DNA of 64,000 nt from Pseudomonas wadenswilerensis (GCF_900497695.1 NZ_UIDD01000012.1:126501-190500), one strand, 5' to 3'; positions 45,537-54,369 are shown, counted from the first letter of the stretch. Made by a program: numbers and translations. Notes: generated from the sequence alone by a model not told the origin.

Positions 45537-46384
45537 GCTGAATGCTCCTCCAATAACTGACGAATTGCCGGGACCATGTCGCTGGCCGCCAGGCCACGGC
45601 CCTGAACGCCCAGGCGCTCGCCGGCGCAGGCATGCAGCCAGACGCCCAGGCAGGCCGCTTCCCAGGCCGACATGCCCTGGGCCAGCAAGGCGCCGAGCAC
45701 ACCACTGAGCACATCACCCAGGCCGGCGCCAGCCATCGCCGGATGACCGCGCGAGCAGAGCGCCAGTTGCCCCGCCGGATCGGCCACCAGGGAGCCAGAG
45801 CCTTTCAGCACACATACGACCGCATATTTACGCGCGAGTTTGCGCGCCGCGCCAGGCCGGTCGGCCTGCACGGCTTCGGTGGATACACCAAGCAGACGAG
45901 CGGCCTCCCCCGGATGCGGGGTAATGATGCTGCCTTTGGGCAGCGGCAAGGGCGTGCAAGCCAGCAGGTTGAGGGCATCGGCGTCCCACACCTGTGGCAC
46001 CTGGCTGCTGGCCACCGCCGACAACAGGCTGCGCCCCCAGGCCGCTTGGCCGAGGCCAGGGCCAACCACCAGCACCGAAGCCCGCTCGATCGGCGTCATC
46101 AATTGATTGGCCGAATGCACGCCCAGGCTCATCACCTCGGGCAAGCGGGCCATGGCCGCGGGCACATGCTCAGGCCGGGTGACCAGCGACACCAGCCCGG
46201 CGCCGCAGCGCAAAGCGGCTTCGGCACTGAGCAGCGCCGCGCCGCCGGTACCGCGATCACCACCGACCACCAGCACATGGCCGAAGTCGCCTTTATGAGC
46301 GCCGGCATGACGTGGTGCCAGGGGCGCAAGGGTGACGCTGGTGAGCCGATGCGGCTCGTTTGTGGGGTGTTTGGTCTGAGGCAT
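45524..46384 (-). CDS. nnr: ADP/ATP-dependent NAD(P)H-hydrate dehydratase
   Basis: A 286-residue ribokinase-fold repair enzyme that dehydrates (6S)-NAD(P)HX. GDFGHVLVVGGDRGTGGAA, VVGPGLG, WDADALNLL, ITPHPGEAARLLG and AGAGLGDVLSGVLGALLAQ give the nucleotide site and catalytic Asp. The N-terminal epimerase domain of the fused NnrD-NnrE form is absent. It begins the minus-strand run nnr-tsaE-amiB-mutL-miaA-hfq-hflXKC. Confidence 0.92.
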   Translation of the reverse strand: MPQTKHPTNEPHRLTSVTLAPLAPRHAGAHKGDFGHVLVVGGDRGTGGAALLSAEAALRCGAGLVSLVTRPEHVPAAMARLPEVMSLGVHSANQLMTPIERASVLVVGPGLGQAAWGRSLLSAVASSQVPQVWDADALNLLACTPLPLPKGSIITPHPGEAARLLGVSTEAVQADRPGAARKLARKYAVVCVLKGSGSLVADPAGQLALCSRGHPAMAGAGLGDVLSGVLGALLAQGMSAWEAACLGVWLHACAGERLGVQGRGLAASDMVPAIRQLLEEHSACLA

Positions 46385-46446
46385 GGGTCAAAGGCTCTGA
46401 TGTCTGGCAGAATTATACGCACCTGAGTCCGTATTGCCTTATTCCC

Positions 46447-47520
46447 ATGTCTGCTTCCGCCCCCGACCTACCCACGCTGGCCCAATCGATCAAGGATTGG
46501 GGCCGAGAGCTTGGCTTTGCCCATGTCGGCATCGCCGGGGTAGACCTGGGCGAGCACGAAAAACACCTGGAACGCTGGCTCGAAGCCGGCTACCACGGCG
46601 AAATGGACTACATGGGCGCCCACGGCAGCAAGCGCTCGCACCCGGATGAGCTGGTGCCAGGCACCTTGCGCGTGGTCTCGCTGCGCATGGACTACCTGCC
46701 GGGCGACACGCGCATGGCCCAGCAACTGGCCCAACCGGAGAAGGCCTACATCTCCCGTTACGCCCTGGGTCGCGATTACCACAAGCTGGTGCGCAAACGC
46801 GTGCAACACCTGGCCGAGCGCATCCAGAAGGACATAGGCCCGTTTGGCTTTCGTGCTTTTGTCGACAGCGCCCCGGTGCTGGAAAAGGCCATTGCCGAGC
46901 AGGCCGGGCTGGGCTGGATCGGCAAGAACACCCTGCTGCTCAATCGCAAGGCCGGGAGTTACTTCTTTCTCGCCGAACTGTTCGTCGATATGCCGCTGCC
47001 GGTCGACCCACCGCAGGCCAGCGAACATTGCGGGCGCTGCAGCGCCTGCCTGGACATCTGCCCGACCCAGGCCTTTGTTGGCCCGTATGTGCTGGATGCC
47101 AGGCGCTGTATCTCGTACCTGACCATCGAGCTGAAAAGCGCGATCCCCGAAGAGCTGCGACCGTTGATCGGTAATCGGGTGTTCGGTTGCGACGACTGCC
47201 AGATTGTCTGCCCGTGGAACCGTTTTGCCCGCCCTACCGGCGAGAGTGACTTCAAGCCCCGGCACAACCTCGATAGCGCCGGGCTTGCCGAGCTGTTCAT
47301 GTGGGATGAGCAGACCTTCCTCGACAGCACCGAAGGCTCACCGCTGCGCCGTGCCGGTTATGAGCGCTGGTTGCGCAACCTGGCGGTGGGCTTGGGCAAT
47401 GCGCCGTCGACTATCCAGGTACTGGAGGCGCTCAAGGCGCGGCAGGATTTTCCGTCGGAGCTGGTGCGCGAGCATGTGGAGTGGGCGTTGGCGCAGCATG
47501 CCGAGCGGCAGGCTGGCTGA
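46447..47520 (+). CDS. queG: Epoxyqueuosine reductase QueG
   Basis: A 357-residue cobalamin/iron-sulphur enzyme, last step of queuosine synthesis in tRNA. RYALGRDYHKLVRKRV and FVDSAPVLEKA are family motifs; two [4Fe-4S] motifs are CGRCSACLDICP and CDDCQIVCPWN. ATG 46447 (MSASAPDL) is used; the frame open back to 46360 overlaps nnr. It is divergent from nnr. Confidence 0.96.
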   Translation: MSASAPDLPTLAQSIKDWGRELGFAHVGIAGVDLGEHEKHLERWLEAGYHGEMDYMGAHGSKRSHPDELVPGTLRVVSLRMDYLPGDTRMAQQLAQPEKAYISRYALGRDYHKLVRKRVQHLAERIQKDIGPFGFRAFVDSAPVLEKAIAEQAGLGWIGKNTLLLNRKAGSYFFLAELFVDMPLPVDPPQASEHCGRCSACLDICPTQAFVGPYVLDARRCISYLTIELKSAIPEELRPLIGNRVFGCDDCQIVCPWNRFARPTGESDFKPRHNLDSAGLAELFMWDEQTFLDSTEGSPLRRAGYERWLRNLAVGLGNAPSTIQVLEALKARQDFPSELVREHVEWALAQHAERQAG

Positions 47521-47534
47521 ATCAGCGGCGCGGC

Positions 47535-47626
47535 CATCGCTGGCAAGCCAGCTCCCACAGGGGACCAGGCGGGTTGCATTATTGAGACCGGTCAGGGGCT
47601 ATGTGGGAGCTGGCTTGCCAGCGATG
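47535..47626. repeat. Inverted REP pair between queG and a TRIC-family gene
   Basis: CATCGCTGGCAAGCCAGCTC-type units at 47535-47560 and, inverted, 47602-47626 pair along their full length around a 41-nt loop. They lie between convergent genes. Confidence 0.88.
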
Positions 47627-47643
47627 AGGCCGGCACAAGCAAA

Positions 47644-48255
47644 TCAATGCTCGTCGTTGTAATGAAACTTCGGCATCTCCCAATGGAACCGAATCGCCAG
47701 CAGCCGTAGCAGGAAGCCGCCAAACAAGGTCAGCAAAATCGCCTGCTCGCCCGGCACATTGAAGTACACACAGCCCAGATAGAACCAGGCCGCAGCGAAC
47801 GACACACTGGCATACAACTCGCGGCGGAAGATCAGCGGAATATCGTTACAGAAGATATCCCGAAGAATGCCGCCAAACACCCCGGTAATCACCCCGCTGA
47901 TCGATGCCACCAGCATGCCCTGGCCCATTTCCAGCGCGGTCATGCAGCCAATCAGGGTGAAGGCCACCAGCCCCAGGGCATCGAGCACCAGGAACAGCGA
48001 GCGCAGGTGGCGCATCAGCGGTGCAATAAAGATGGTCATCAGCGCCGCGAAACTGGTCAGCACCAGGTATTCCGGGTGCTTGACCCAGGTCAGCGGGTAA
48101 TGCCCCAACAACACATCGCGCACTGAACCACCGCCCAGAGCGGTGATGCAGGCGATCAGCACCACACCGAACCAGTCCATGCCGCGACGGCCAGCAGACA
48201 GTGCACCGGTCATGGCTTCGGCGGTGATAGCAATGAGGTAGAGCATCAACAACAT
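47644..48255 (-). CDS. TRIC/UPF0126 (YicG-like) membrane protein
   Basis: A 203-residue inner-membrane protein with about seven hydrophobic helices. Two internal repeats each carry a glycine-rich kink and Arg-Asp pair, GGGSVRDVLLG and FGGILRDIFC, the hallmark of the trimeric intracellular cation channel-like UPF0126 family. Some bacterial members conduct cations; the role here is unknown. It follows orn by 100 nt on the same strand. Confidence 0.88.
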   Translation of the reverse strand: MLLMLYLIAITAEAMTGALSAGRRGMDWFGVVLIACITALGGGSVRDVLLGHYPLTWVKHPEYLVLTSFAALMTIFIAPLMRHLRSLFLVLDALGLVAFTLIGCMTALEMGQGMLVASISGVITGVFGGILRDIFCNDIPLIFRRELYASVSFAAAWFYLGCVYFNVPGEQAILLTLFGGFLLRLLAIRFHWEMPKFHYNDEH

Positions 48256-48355
48256 GGCGCAGATCCGTGCAAAGGGGCGCGCAGTCTAACCAGTTGCCAC
48301 AGGCACCAAAAGGGGGCGCCGCGCGGATTGTCTGTACAAGCCGGCGGCGCTGCAC

Positions 48356-48898
48356 TCAGAACTTGATGAAGTGCTCGCGATAATGGCGCAGTTCGTTGAT
48401 CGACTCGCGAATATCGTCCAGTGCCAGGTGGGTGCCACCCTTCTTGAAGCTGTCGCGCACTTCCGGGGCCCAGCGTGCCGCCAGCTCCTTGAGGGTCGAA
48501 ACGTCGAGGTTGCGGTAGTGGAAGTAGTTTTCCAGGTTGCGCATGTGGCGGTAGAGGAACCGGCGGTCCTGGCAGATGCTGTTGCCACAGATCGGCGACT
48601 TGCCCTTCGCTACCCACTGCTCCAGGAAGGCGATGGTCCGGGCCTCGGCTTCGGCCATGCTGACCTTGCTGTCCTTGACCCGTTGGGTCAGGCCGGAGGC
48701 GCCGTGGGTGCGAGTGTTCCACTCATCCATGCGCGCCAGCACCTCGTCACTGTGGTGGATAGCGATCACCGGGCCTTCAGCCAGGGTGTTGAGGTCGCTG
48801 TCGGTGACGATGGTGGCCATTTCGATAATGACGTCTTGATCCGGATCCAGACCGGTCATTTCCAGGTCGATCCAGATCAGGTTCTGTGGGTTCTGCAT
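48356..48898 (-). CDS. orn: Oligoribonuclease
   Basis: A 180-residue DEDDh 3'-5' exonuclease that degrades dinucleotides, including pGpG from c-di-GMP turnover. WIDLEMTGLDPDQD, the FLYRHMRNLENYFHYRNLDV segment and HLALDDIRESINEL supply the DEDD and His residues. It is divergent from rsgA. Confidence 0.97.
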   Translation of the reverse strand: MQNPQNLIWIDLEMTGLDPDQDVIIEMATIVTDSDLNTLAEGPVIAIHHSDEVLARMDEWNTRTHGASGLTQRVKDSKVSMAEAEARTIAFLEQWVAKGKSPICGNSICQDRRFLYRHMRNLENYFHYRNLDVSTLKELAARWAPEVRDSFKKGGTHLALDDIRESINELRHYREHFIKF

Positions 48899-48922
48899 GA
48901 TTCTGCTCCTCGGTAGGTGCGC

Positions 48923-48950
48923 AGTTTAGCCTAGTGGAGCGTGCTAAACT
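48923..48950. promoter_or_regulatory. Symmetrical divergent -10 region for orn and rsgA
   Basis: AGTTTAGC and GCTAAACT are exact inverted repeats with a 12-nt spacer. Each arm reads outward as a -10 element (TAAACT): the right arm 40 nt before rsgA, the left arm 25 nt before orn. No clear -35 elements were identified. Confidence 0.45.
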
Positions 48951-48989
48951 CCCCGCCGTTAAATATTGCCTCCCGAACACGGAACCTTC

Positions 48990-50021
48990 ATGGCCAAACG
49001 CCAGCTCAATCGACGCCAGAACTGGCGCATCGAAAAAATCCAGGGTGAACGCGCTGCCCGCGCCGCCAAACGCGAACAACAGACCCTGAAGGAGCTCGAA
49101 GGCGGCGACCTCGGCCCGGAACAACTGGGCCTGGTCATCGCCCACTTTGGCGTGCAGGTCGAAGTCGAAGCCCAGGACGGCGACGTTGCCGGCCAGGTGT
49201 TCCGTTGCCACCTGCGGGCAAACCTGCCGGCGCTGGTGACTGGCGACAAGGTGGTGTGGCGTGCGGGCAACCAGGGCATTGGCGTGATCGTAGCGCAATT
49301 GCCGCGCCACACCGAGTTGTGCCGCCCGGACAGCCGCGGCCAGCTCAAGCCGGTGGCGGCAAACGTCGACCTGATCGTGATCGTTTTCGCACCGGCACCG
49401 GAACCTCATGCCAACCTGATCGACCGCTATCTGGTAGCGGCCGAACATGCCGGCATCCGGCCCTTGCTGCTGCTGAACAAGGCGGACCTGATCGACGAGC
49501 AGAATGCCCCGGCACTCAATGCATTGCTGGCGGTGTACCGGCAGCTCGGCTACCCGCTACTGGAAGTGTCGGCCCACCACGGCAATGGCATGGCGCAGTT
49601 GCAGGCACAGCTCGACGGCCATATCAGTGTGTTTGTCGGGCAGTCCGGGGTTGGCAAGTCGTCGCTGGTCAACAGCCTGTTACCTGAAGTGCAGACCCGC
49701 GTCGGTGATCTGTCGGAATGGTCCGGCCAGGGTACCCACACCACTACCACCGCCCGTCTTTACCACTTCCCCGGTGGTGGCGAACTGATCGACTCCCCGG
49801 GCATCCGCGAATTCGGCCTGGGCCATGTCAGCCGCGCCGATGTCGAAGCCGGCTTCATCGAGTTCACCGACCTGCTCGGCACCTGCCGCTTCCGCGACTG
49901 CAAACACGACCGCGAGCCCGGTTGCGCCCTGCTCAAGGCCCTCGAAGACGGCCGCGTGCAACAACAGCGGATGAACAGCTATCGCTCGATCATCGCCAGC
50001 CTGCCGCAAGACAGCTACTGA
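48990..50021 (+). CDS. rsgA: Ribosome biogenesis GTPase RsgA
   Basis: A 343-residue circularly permuted GTPase acting late in 30S assembly. An OB-fold N-terminus precedes NKADL (G4), GQSGVGKSSLVNSLL (G1) and DSPGIREFGL (G3), then a C-terminal zinc site (CRFRDCKHDREPGC). ATG 48990 (MAKRQLNRRQ) is used; TTG 48966 is also in frame but unlikely. Confidence 0.96.
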   Translation: MAKRQLNRRQNWRIEKIQGERAARAAKREQQTLKELEGGDLGPEQLGLVIAHFGVQVEVEAQDGDVAGQVFRCHLRANLPALVTGDKVVWRAGNQGIGVIVAQLPRHTELCRPDSRGQLKPVAANVDLIVIVFAPAPEPHANLIDRYLVAAEHAGIRPLLLLNKADLIDEQNAPALNALLAVYRQLGYPLLEVSAHHGNGMAQLQAQLDGHISVFVGQSGVGKSSLVNSLLPEVQTRVGDLSEWSGQGTHTTTTARLYHFPGGGELIDSPGIREFGLGHVSRADVEAGFIEFTDLLGTCRFRDCKHDREPGCALLKALEDGRVQQQRMNSYRSIIASLPQDSY

Positions 50022-50027
50022 AACGCA

Positions 50028-50049
50028 TGAGGCTCGGAAACGAGCCTCA
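50028..50049 (+). terminator. Terminator after rsgA
   Basis: TGAGGCTCG and CGAGCCTCA form a perfect 9-bp stem around GAAA, 7 nt beyond the rsgA stop. The following T tract is weak. Confidence 0.7.
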
Positions 50050-50220
50050 ACCCGCTGTTTTGTAGGACCAGCCTGTAGGACTTTTTACCCAAACAAGTAG
50101 GGCGCATCTTGTTTGTTGGTCGTACCTTGCTGTCCGGAAGACTTTCGCTGATTGTCACCTTTCAAGATTCGCCGCCATGAAGCGAATCAACCCATGCCCT
50201 GCGTATGAAAGGAATCAACC

Positions 50221-50280
50221 ATGACAATTCAGCTTTTGCGCATCGATGCCACTCCCTCCAGCGTGGGAGGGCACTACTGA
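50221..50280 (+). CDS. 19-residue leader ORF coupled to the TIR-like gene
   Basis: ATG 50221 is preceded by AAGGA with suitable spacing and opens a 19-codon frame (MTIQLLRIDATPSSVGGHY). Its TGA overlaps the downstream ATG (TGATG), a classic translational-coupling junction. Its last codons hold the GGGAGG ribosome-binding site of the TIR-like gene. It may be a regulatory leader or a small partner peptide. I recognise no family. Confidence 0.45.
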   Translation: MTIQLLRIDATPSSVGGHY

Positions 50281-50762
50281 TGCCAGTCTTTATCAGTTAT
50301 CGCCACAGCGAACGCCTGGACGCCTTCATTATCAATGAACGGCTCAAGCTCGAAGGCATCAGTACCCAACTGGACCTGTTCGACAGTGGGGCACAGCAGA
50401 CCACCGACGATATCAGCGGCATCATCCGCCGCAACATCAGCCAGTGCACTCATCTGATCGCCGTGCTCGCCCCCGAGACCGCCGATGCCTGGTGGGTACC
50501 CTTCCAGCTCGGCGCCGCCACCCTGGTCAACCGCCGGGTAGCCTTCTACCAGTGCGCAGAGGCTACATTGCCGGCGTATCTCGAAAAGTGGCCAACCATG
50601 ACCAACCGCGAACACATCGACCTGTACGTTCGCGCCTACCATGACGAGCAGACCTTCAAGCGCTCCATTGACAGTGAAGCCTGCGAGGCCAATGCCACCA
50701 ACCGCTCCAACGCCGACTTCTTCCATGCCGACCTGAAGGCCAAGATCCGCCGCGGCTTCTAG
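50280..50762 (+). CDS. TIR-like domain protein
   Basis: A 160-residue stand-alone TIR-like protein. MPVFISYRHSERLDAFIINERL is the betaA-alphaA start with the BB-loop-like DLFDSGAQQTTD, and SQCTHLIAVLAPETADAWWVPFQLGAA covers the CC/DD region. In many bacterial TIR NADases this last segment reads WVPFE, with the catalytic Glu; here the position is Gln76. ATG 50280 has GGGAGG upstream; a longer frame to 50205 lacks a ribosome-binding site. It overlaps a 19-codon ORF and ends at a terminator shared with motB. A role in phage defence or signalling is inference. Confidence 0.75.
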   Translation: MPVFISYRHSERLDAFIINERLKLEGISTQLDLFDSGAQQTTDDISGIIRRNISQCTHLIAVLAPETADAWWVPFQLGAATLVNRRVAFYQCAEATLPAYLEKWPTMTNREHIDLYVRAYHDEQTFKRSIDSEACEANATNRSNADFFHADLKAKIRRGF

Positions 50763-50775
50763 CCTGTAGCGCAAA

Positions 50776-50811
50776 AAAACGCCCGTGGGCATCGCTGCGC
50801 ACGGGCGTTTT
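50776..50811. terminator. Bidirectional terminator between the TIR-like gene and motB
   Basis: AAAACGCCCGTG pairs with CACGGGCGTTTT around a 12-nt loop, with A/T runs on both sides. It serves the plus-strand TIR-like gene and minus-strand motAB. Confidence 0.9.
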
Positions 50812-50824
50812 CACGCAAGCAGGC

Positions 50825-51847
50825 TTACTGCTTGTTTTCGTCCATCTTCAACACGCCGTCTTCGAAGATGTTCAGCTTCTGACGCAACTCCCGTGGCTGC
50901 ATCGGCTCGGGCTCGGCCGCCGGGGCCTGCTCTTGCGTTGCACCCGGTGCCGGCGTCGCGGTGCCTGGCTGTGCGGCATCGGGGGCGGCAGGCTGGTTCT
51001 GCTCGCCTTCGATGGTGCGCTGGGCCTTCTTGGTCAGGACGATGATGTCGATACGGCGGTTGACCGGATTGAGCGGGTTCTGCCGGTCGAACAACGACGA
51101 CGAGGCATAGCCCACCACCCGCGCCACCTGGGTATCCGGGTAGCCACCGGCGACCAGCGCGCGACGGGCCGCGTTGGCGCGGTTGGCCGACAGCTCCCAG
51201 TTGCCGAAGTCACCAGTACCGGCGTACGGCTTGGCATCGGTATGGCCACTGATGCTGATCTTGTTCGGCACCGCCTTGATGGTATCGGCCATCGCCAGCA
51301 GGATGTCCTCGAAGTACGGCTGCAAGCGCGCGCTGCCAAGGTCGAACATCGGCCGGTTCTCGGCGTCCATGATCTGGATGCGCAGCCCGTCCTGGGTGAT
51401 CTCGAAGAGAATCTGGTCCTTGAACTTCTGCAGTTGCGGGTTCTCTTCGACCTTGTTCTGCAGCTCCTGCAGCAGCAATTCCAGGCGCTCGCGCTCGACC
51501 TGCTCGGCCATGCTCTCGACCTTGTCCTGGTCCAGCTGCAGGCTGGTGTCAGGGGTTGGCTCGGACTTCACTTCCGGGTTAATGGTCTTTTCCGGGGCGA
51601 GTTGGGGCGAACCGCCCAGATCGATGATGTAGGGTGTACCGCTTTCGGAGAAACCGATCGGGTCCTTGAAATAGCCGGCAATGGCAATCTTCTGCTCGGG
51701 CGTGGCCGTCGACAGCAGCCACAGCACCAGGAAGAACGCCATCATCGCCGTGGCAAAGTCGGCGAAGGCAATCTTCCAGGCGCCACCGTGGTGGCCGTCG
51801 CCAAAGCGCTTGATGCGCTTGACGATAATGGGCTGATTATTTTCCAT
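50825..51847 (-). CDS. motB: Flagellar motor stator protein MotB
   Basis: A 340-residue stator subunit with one membrane helix. Asp30 in IAFADFATAMMAFFLVLWLL is the proton-binding residue. The C-terminal OmpA-like domain (ISGHTDAKPYAGTGDFGNWELSANR is split by eye into HTDAKPY and NWELSANRA) anchors to peptidoglycan. The tail is Pro/Ala/Gln-rich. It lies 3 nt after motA. Confidence 0.96.
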   Translation of the reverse strand: MENNQPIIVKRIKRFGDGHHGGAWKIAFADFATAMMAFFLVLWLLSTATPEQKIAIAGYFKDPIGFSESGTPYIIDLGGSPQLAPEKTINPEVKSEPTPDTSLQLDQDKVESMAEQVERERLELLLQELQNKVEENPQLQKFKDQILFEITQDGLRIQIMDAENRPMFDLGSARLQPYFEDILLAMADTIKAVPNKISISGHTDAKPYAGTGDFGNWELSANRANAARRALVAGGYPDTQVARVVGYASSSLFDRQNPLNPVNRRIDIIVLTKKAQRTIEGEQNQPAAPDAAQPGTATPAPGATQEQAPAAEPEPMQPRELRQKLNIFEDGVLKMDENKQ

Positions 51848-51850
51848 GGC

Positions 51851-52702
51851 TTAGCGACCGCGAACTGCTTGTTCCAGCTCGGCGAAGCTCGGGCGGTGGG
51901 CAGGGAAAAGCACCTTGCGCCCGAATTCCACGGCCAGCGATGGCGGCATGCCCGAGGCCGAAGCCACCAGCGAGGCCTTGATCGCCTCATAGACGTTCAG
52001 CTCTTCCTTGGCGTCATGGCGCAAGGACGTGGCCAGCGGGCCGAAGAAACCGTACGCGGCGAGAATACCGAAGAAGGTACCGACCAGCGCTGCACCGACG
52101 TGCAGGCCGATGGACTTCTGGTCGCCGTCGCCCAGCGAGGCCATGGTCACCACGATCCCCAGTACCGCGGCAACGATACCGAAACCCGGCATGCCGTCGG
52201 CGATGCCGTTGACGGCATGGGACGGGTGCTCGAGTTCTTCCTTCATGCTCAGCAGTTCCATGTCGAACAGGCCCTCAAGCTCGTGCGGGGCCATGTTGCC
52301 GGTGGACATGATGCGCAGGTAGTCACAGATGAACGCGGTCATGCGTTCATCACCCAGTACCGCCGGATACTTGGCGAAAATCGGGCTGGCAGCGGCGTCT
52401 TCGATATCGGCTTCGATCGCCATCATGCCTTCGCGACGGGATTTGTTGAGAATCTCGTAGACCAGGCCCAACACCTCGATATAGAAGGTGTGGGTAAAAC
52501 GCGTGCCGAACATCTTCAGCGACTTCTTGACTACATGCATGGTCATGTAGCCAGGGTTGGCCTGGAGGAACGCACCGAATGCAGCGCCACCGATAATCAG
52601 CACTTCGAAAGGCTGGATCAGGGCCGCAATCTTGCCGTGGGAAAGTACATATCCGCCGAGCACACTCGCGAATACGACGATGATGCCGATAATTTTAGCC
52701 AT
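51851..52702 (-). CDS. motA: Flagellar motor stator protein MotA
   Basis: A 283-residue protein with four membrane helices (MAKIIGIIVVFASVLGGYVL, VLIIGGAAFGAFLQ, PGFGIVAAVLGIVVTM, IGLHVGAALVGTFFGILAAYG). With MotB it forms the proton channel that drives the flagellum. A near-perfect sigma-28 promoter lies 66 nt upstream. Confidence 0.96.
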   Translation of the reverse strand: MAKIIGIIVVFASVLGGYVLSHGKIAALIQPFEVLIIGGAAFGAFLQANPGYMTMHVVKKSLKMFGTRFTHTFYIEVLGLVYEILNKSRREGMMAIEADIEDAAASPIFAKYPAVLGDERMTAFICDYLRIMSTGNMAPHELEGLFDMELLSMKEELEHPSHAVNGIADGMPGFGIVAAVLGIVVTMASLGDGDQKSIGLHVGAALVGTFFGILAAYGFFGPLATSLRHDAKEELNVYEAIKASLVASASGMPPSLAVEFGRKVLFPAHRPSFAELEQAVRGR

Positions 52703-52767
52703 AGATAGAAAGCACTTACTGTCGTGGTCAGGGTCGTGAGCGGAAGTTAAAAAAACTCTTCTTCTAC

Positions 52768-52794
52768 TTATCGGCAGAACTGCGCCAGACTATA
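52768..52794 (-). promoter_or_regulatory. Sigma-28 (FliA) promoter of motAB
   Basis: The minus strand reads TATA-N15-GCCGATAA, 11 of 12 bases of TAAA-N15-GCCGATAA. It predicts FliA-dependent, late flagellar-class transcription starting near 52761. Confidence 0.8.
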
Positions 52795-52833
52795 GTCAGT
52801 CAAGGCGAAAAGCCAGTTCGGCCTACCTCCAGC

Positions 52834-54369
52834 ATGCCTATTGAAACCATCGTGCCAAGTCAAACACCAAAAACACTCGATGCCTGGGTCAAGCTCCTCG
52901 ACAGCGTACGCTTGCCAGTTCCGCTGGCCAGTTACGAGCGGGTAAAAATCGCCATCGGCGATAGCCGCCGCTCGTTGCGCGACATCGCCGAACTGATGCA
53001 GGACAGCCCGGCACTGGTGCTCAGTGTCATGCGTGAGGCCAACCACCACAGCAATACCAGCACCGGCGAGGCAGCCGAGAGCCTGGAGGTCGCGCTCAAC
53101 CGCCTGGGCCTGGCGCGCACGGCGGAGTTGCTGGAACGCCTGCCGGCCATGCCCGAGGGCGAGATTGCGCCAACCCTGCGTCAGTTGCAGGTTGTCAGCC
53201 AGCATGCTAGCCAGCAAGCCAACGGCCTGTTCGCCAGCCGCCTGGCGCGCCTGTGGCAAGAGATTCACTGGGGCAGCCTGTTGTTCCTCTCGCCGCTGTG
53301 GCCGCTGGCGCTGACTCATCCCAAGCTCCTTGATGAGTGGGAGCTGCGCGTGGTGCATAGGGGCGAATCGGCACCCAGGGTGGAAATAGAGCTGTTCGGC
53401 GTCCGGGTCATGAGCCTGTGCAAGGCCCTGGCGGAACACTGGCGCCTGCCGGACTGGGTAACACGCGGTTACCATTTGCTCCAGGAAGAGCGCCGGTTAC
53501 TGGCCCAGGCGATCCTCATCGCCCGTGACCAGGACAGTCTGCACCAGCAACAGCACCTCGACGATCAGCCGAGCTTGCGCCGCTGGTTCAATCAGCCGGC
53601 CAATACCGTGCTACTGGCCAACGGCCTGGCCCTGGCCGCGCAGGTGGGCTGGACCAATCCGCACGTGCAGCGCTGGCAATTGCTCACCAGCCTTTACCTG
53701 CAAACTCCGCTGGACGACGTGCAGCAACTGGTGCACCAACAAGCCGCGATCAGCGCCCGTCATCACGCCTGCCCAGGCCTGTTCCACCCGGCCGAATCCC
53801 TGCTCTGGCCTTGGCATCAGCAACGCCTGCACCAAGGTCAGATCGCCCCTGCGCCCCCTTCGGCTCAAGCCCTGGGTATCTGGCGCAAGCTCTGCGGCGA
53901 GTTGCTGGCCGAGCCCAGCCCGTTCAGCAATGCCATCCACCTGACCACCCTTGCCCGCGACGCCCTGATCGCCTGCGGCATGCAGCGGGTGATGCTACTG
54001 ATGACCGACAAGACCCAGAGCCAGTTGCGGGTCCATCAGATTGCCGGCGTGCCGGCAGATGCCGCCAGCCTGGTGCTGCCCATCGACCAGAGCAAATTGC
54101 TGCAACGCTTGTTGAGCAAATCGGCGCAACTGCGCCTGACCCCGGAAAACCACGCCCAGTTCTCGGCCCTGCTGCCGACCAGCCTGCGCGCACTGTTTCG
54201 CAGCGAGCACCTGTTGCTGCGCTCATTGTCGAGCAATGGCCGGGGGGTGATGCTGCTGGTCGCCGACCAGGGCGGCAAGCCATTGGCGGACGTCAGCGTG
54301 CAAGCCTTCGGCAAAACTGCGCAATGTATCGAGCGGGCCCTGACCGCCTTCAGCAACCGCAGCGCCTGA
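52834..54369 (+). CDS. HDOD-domain protein
   Basis: A 511-residue protein. The N-terminal half has the HDOD pattern of a degenerate HD domain (ELMQDSPALVLSVMREANHH, then SLEVALNRLGLARTAELLERLP); the C-terminal 150 residues look GAF-like (LIACGMQRVMLLMTDKTQSQLRVHQIAGVP). HDOD proteins act in signalling and motility in Pseudomonads without clear HD catalysis. It is divergent from motAB, 131 nt away. No partner gene follows in the same operon except the independent rhdA 46 nt downstream. Confidence 0.82.
   Translation: MPIETIVPSQTPKTLDAWVKLLDSVRLPVPLASYERVKIAIGDSRRSLRDIAELMQDSPALVLSVMREANHHSNTSTGEAAESLEVALNRLGLARTAELLERLPAMPEGEIAPTLRQLQVVSQHASQQANGLFASRLARLWQEIHWGSLLFLSPLWPLALTHPKLLDEWELRVVHRGESAPRVEIELFGVRVMSLCKALAEHWRLPDWVTRGYHLLQEERRLLAQAILIARDQDSLHQQQHLDDQPSLRRWFNQPANTVLLANGLALAAQVGWTNPHVQRWQLLTSLYLQTPLDDVQQLVHQQAAISARHHACPGLFHPAESLLWPWHQQRLHQGQIAPAPPSAQALGIWRKLCGELLAEPSPFSNAIHLTTLARDALIACGMQRVMLLMTDKTQSQLRVHQIAGVPADAASLVLPIDQSKLLQRLLSKSAQLRLTPENHAQFSALLPTSLRALFRSEHLLLRSLSSNGRGVMLLVADQGGKPLADVSVQAFGKTAQCIERALTAFSNRSA

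Noticed and set aside
50205..50279. Longer N-terminus for the TIR-like protein from ATG 50205
   Set aside because: No ribosome-binding site there; the added residues do not look like a TIR start, while ATG 50280 has GGGAGG and begins directly with VFISYRH.
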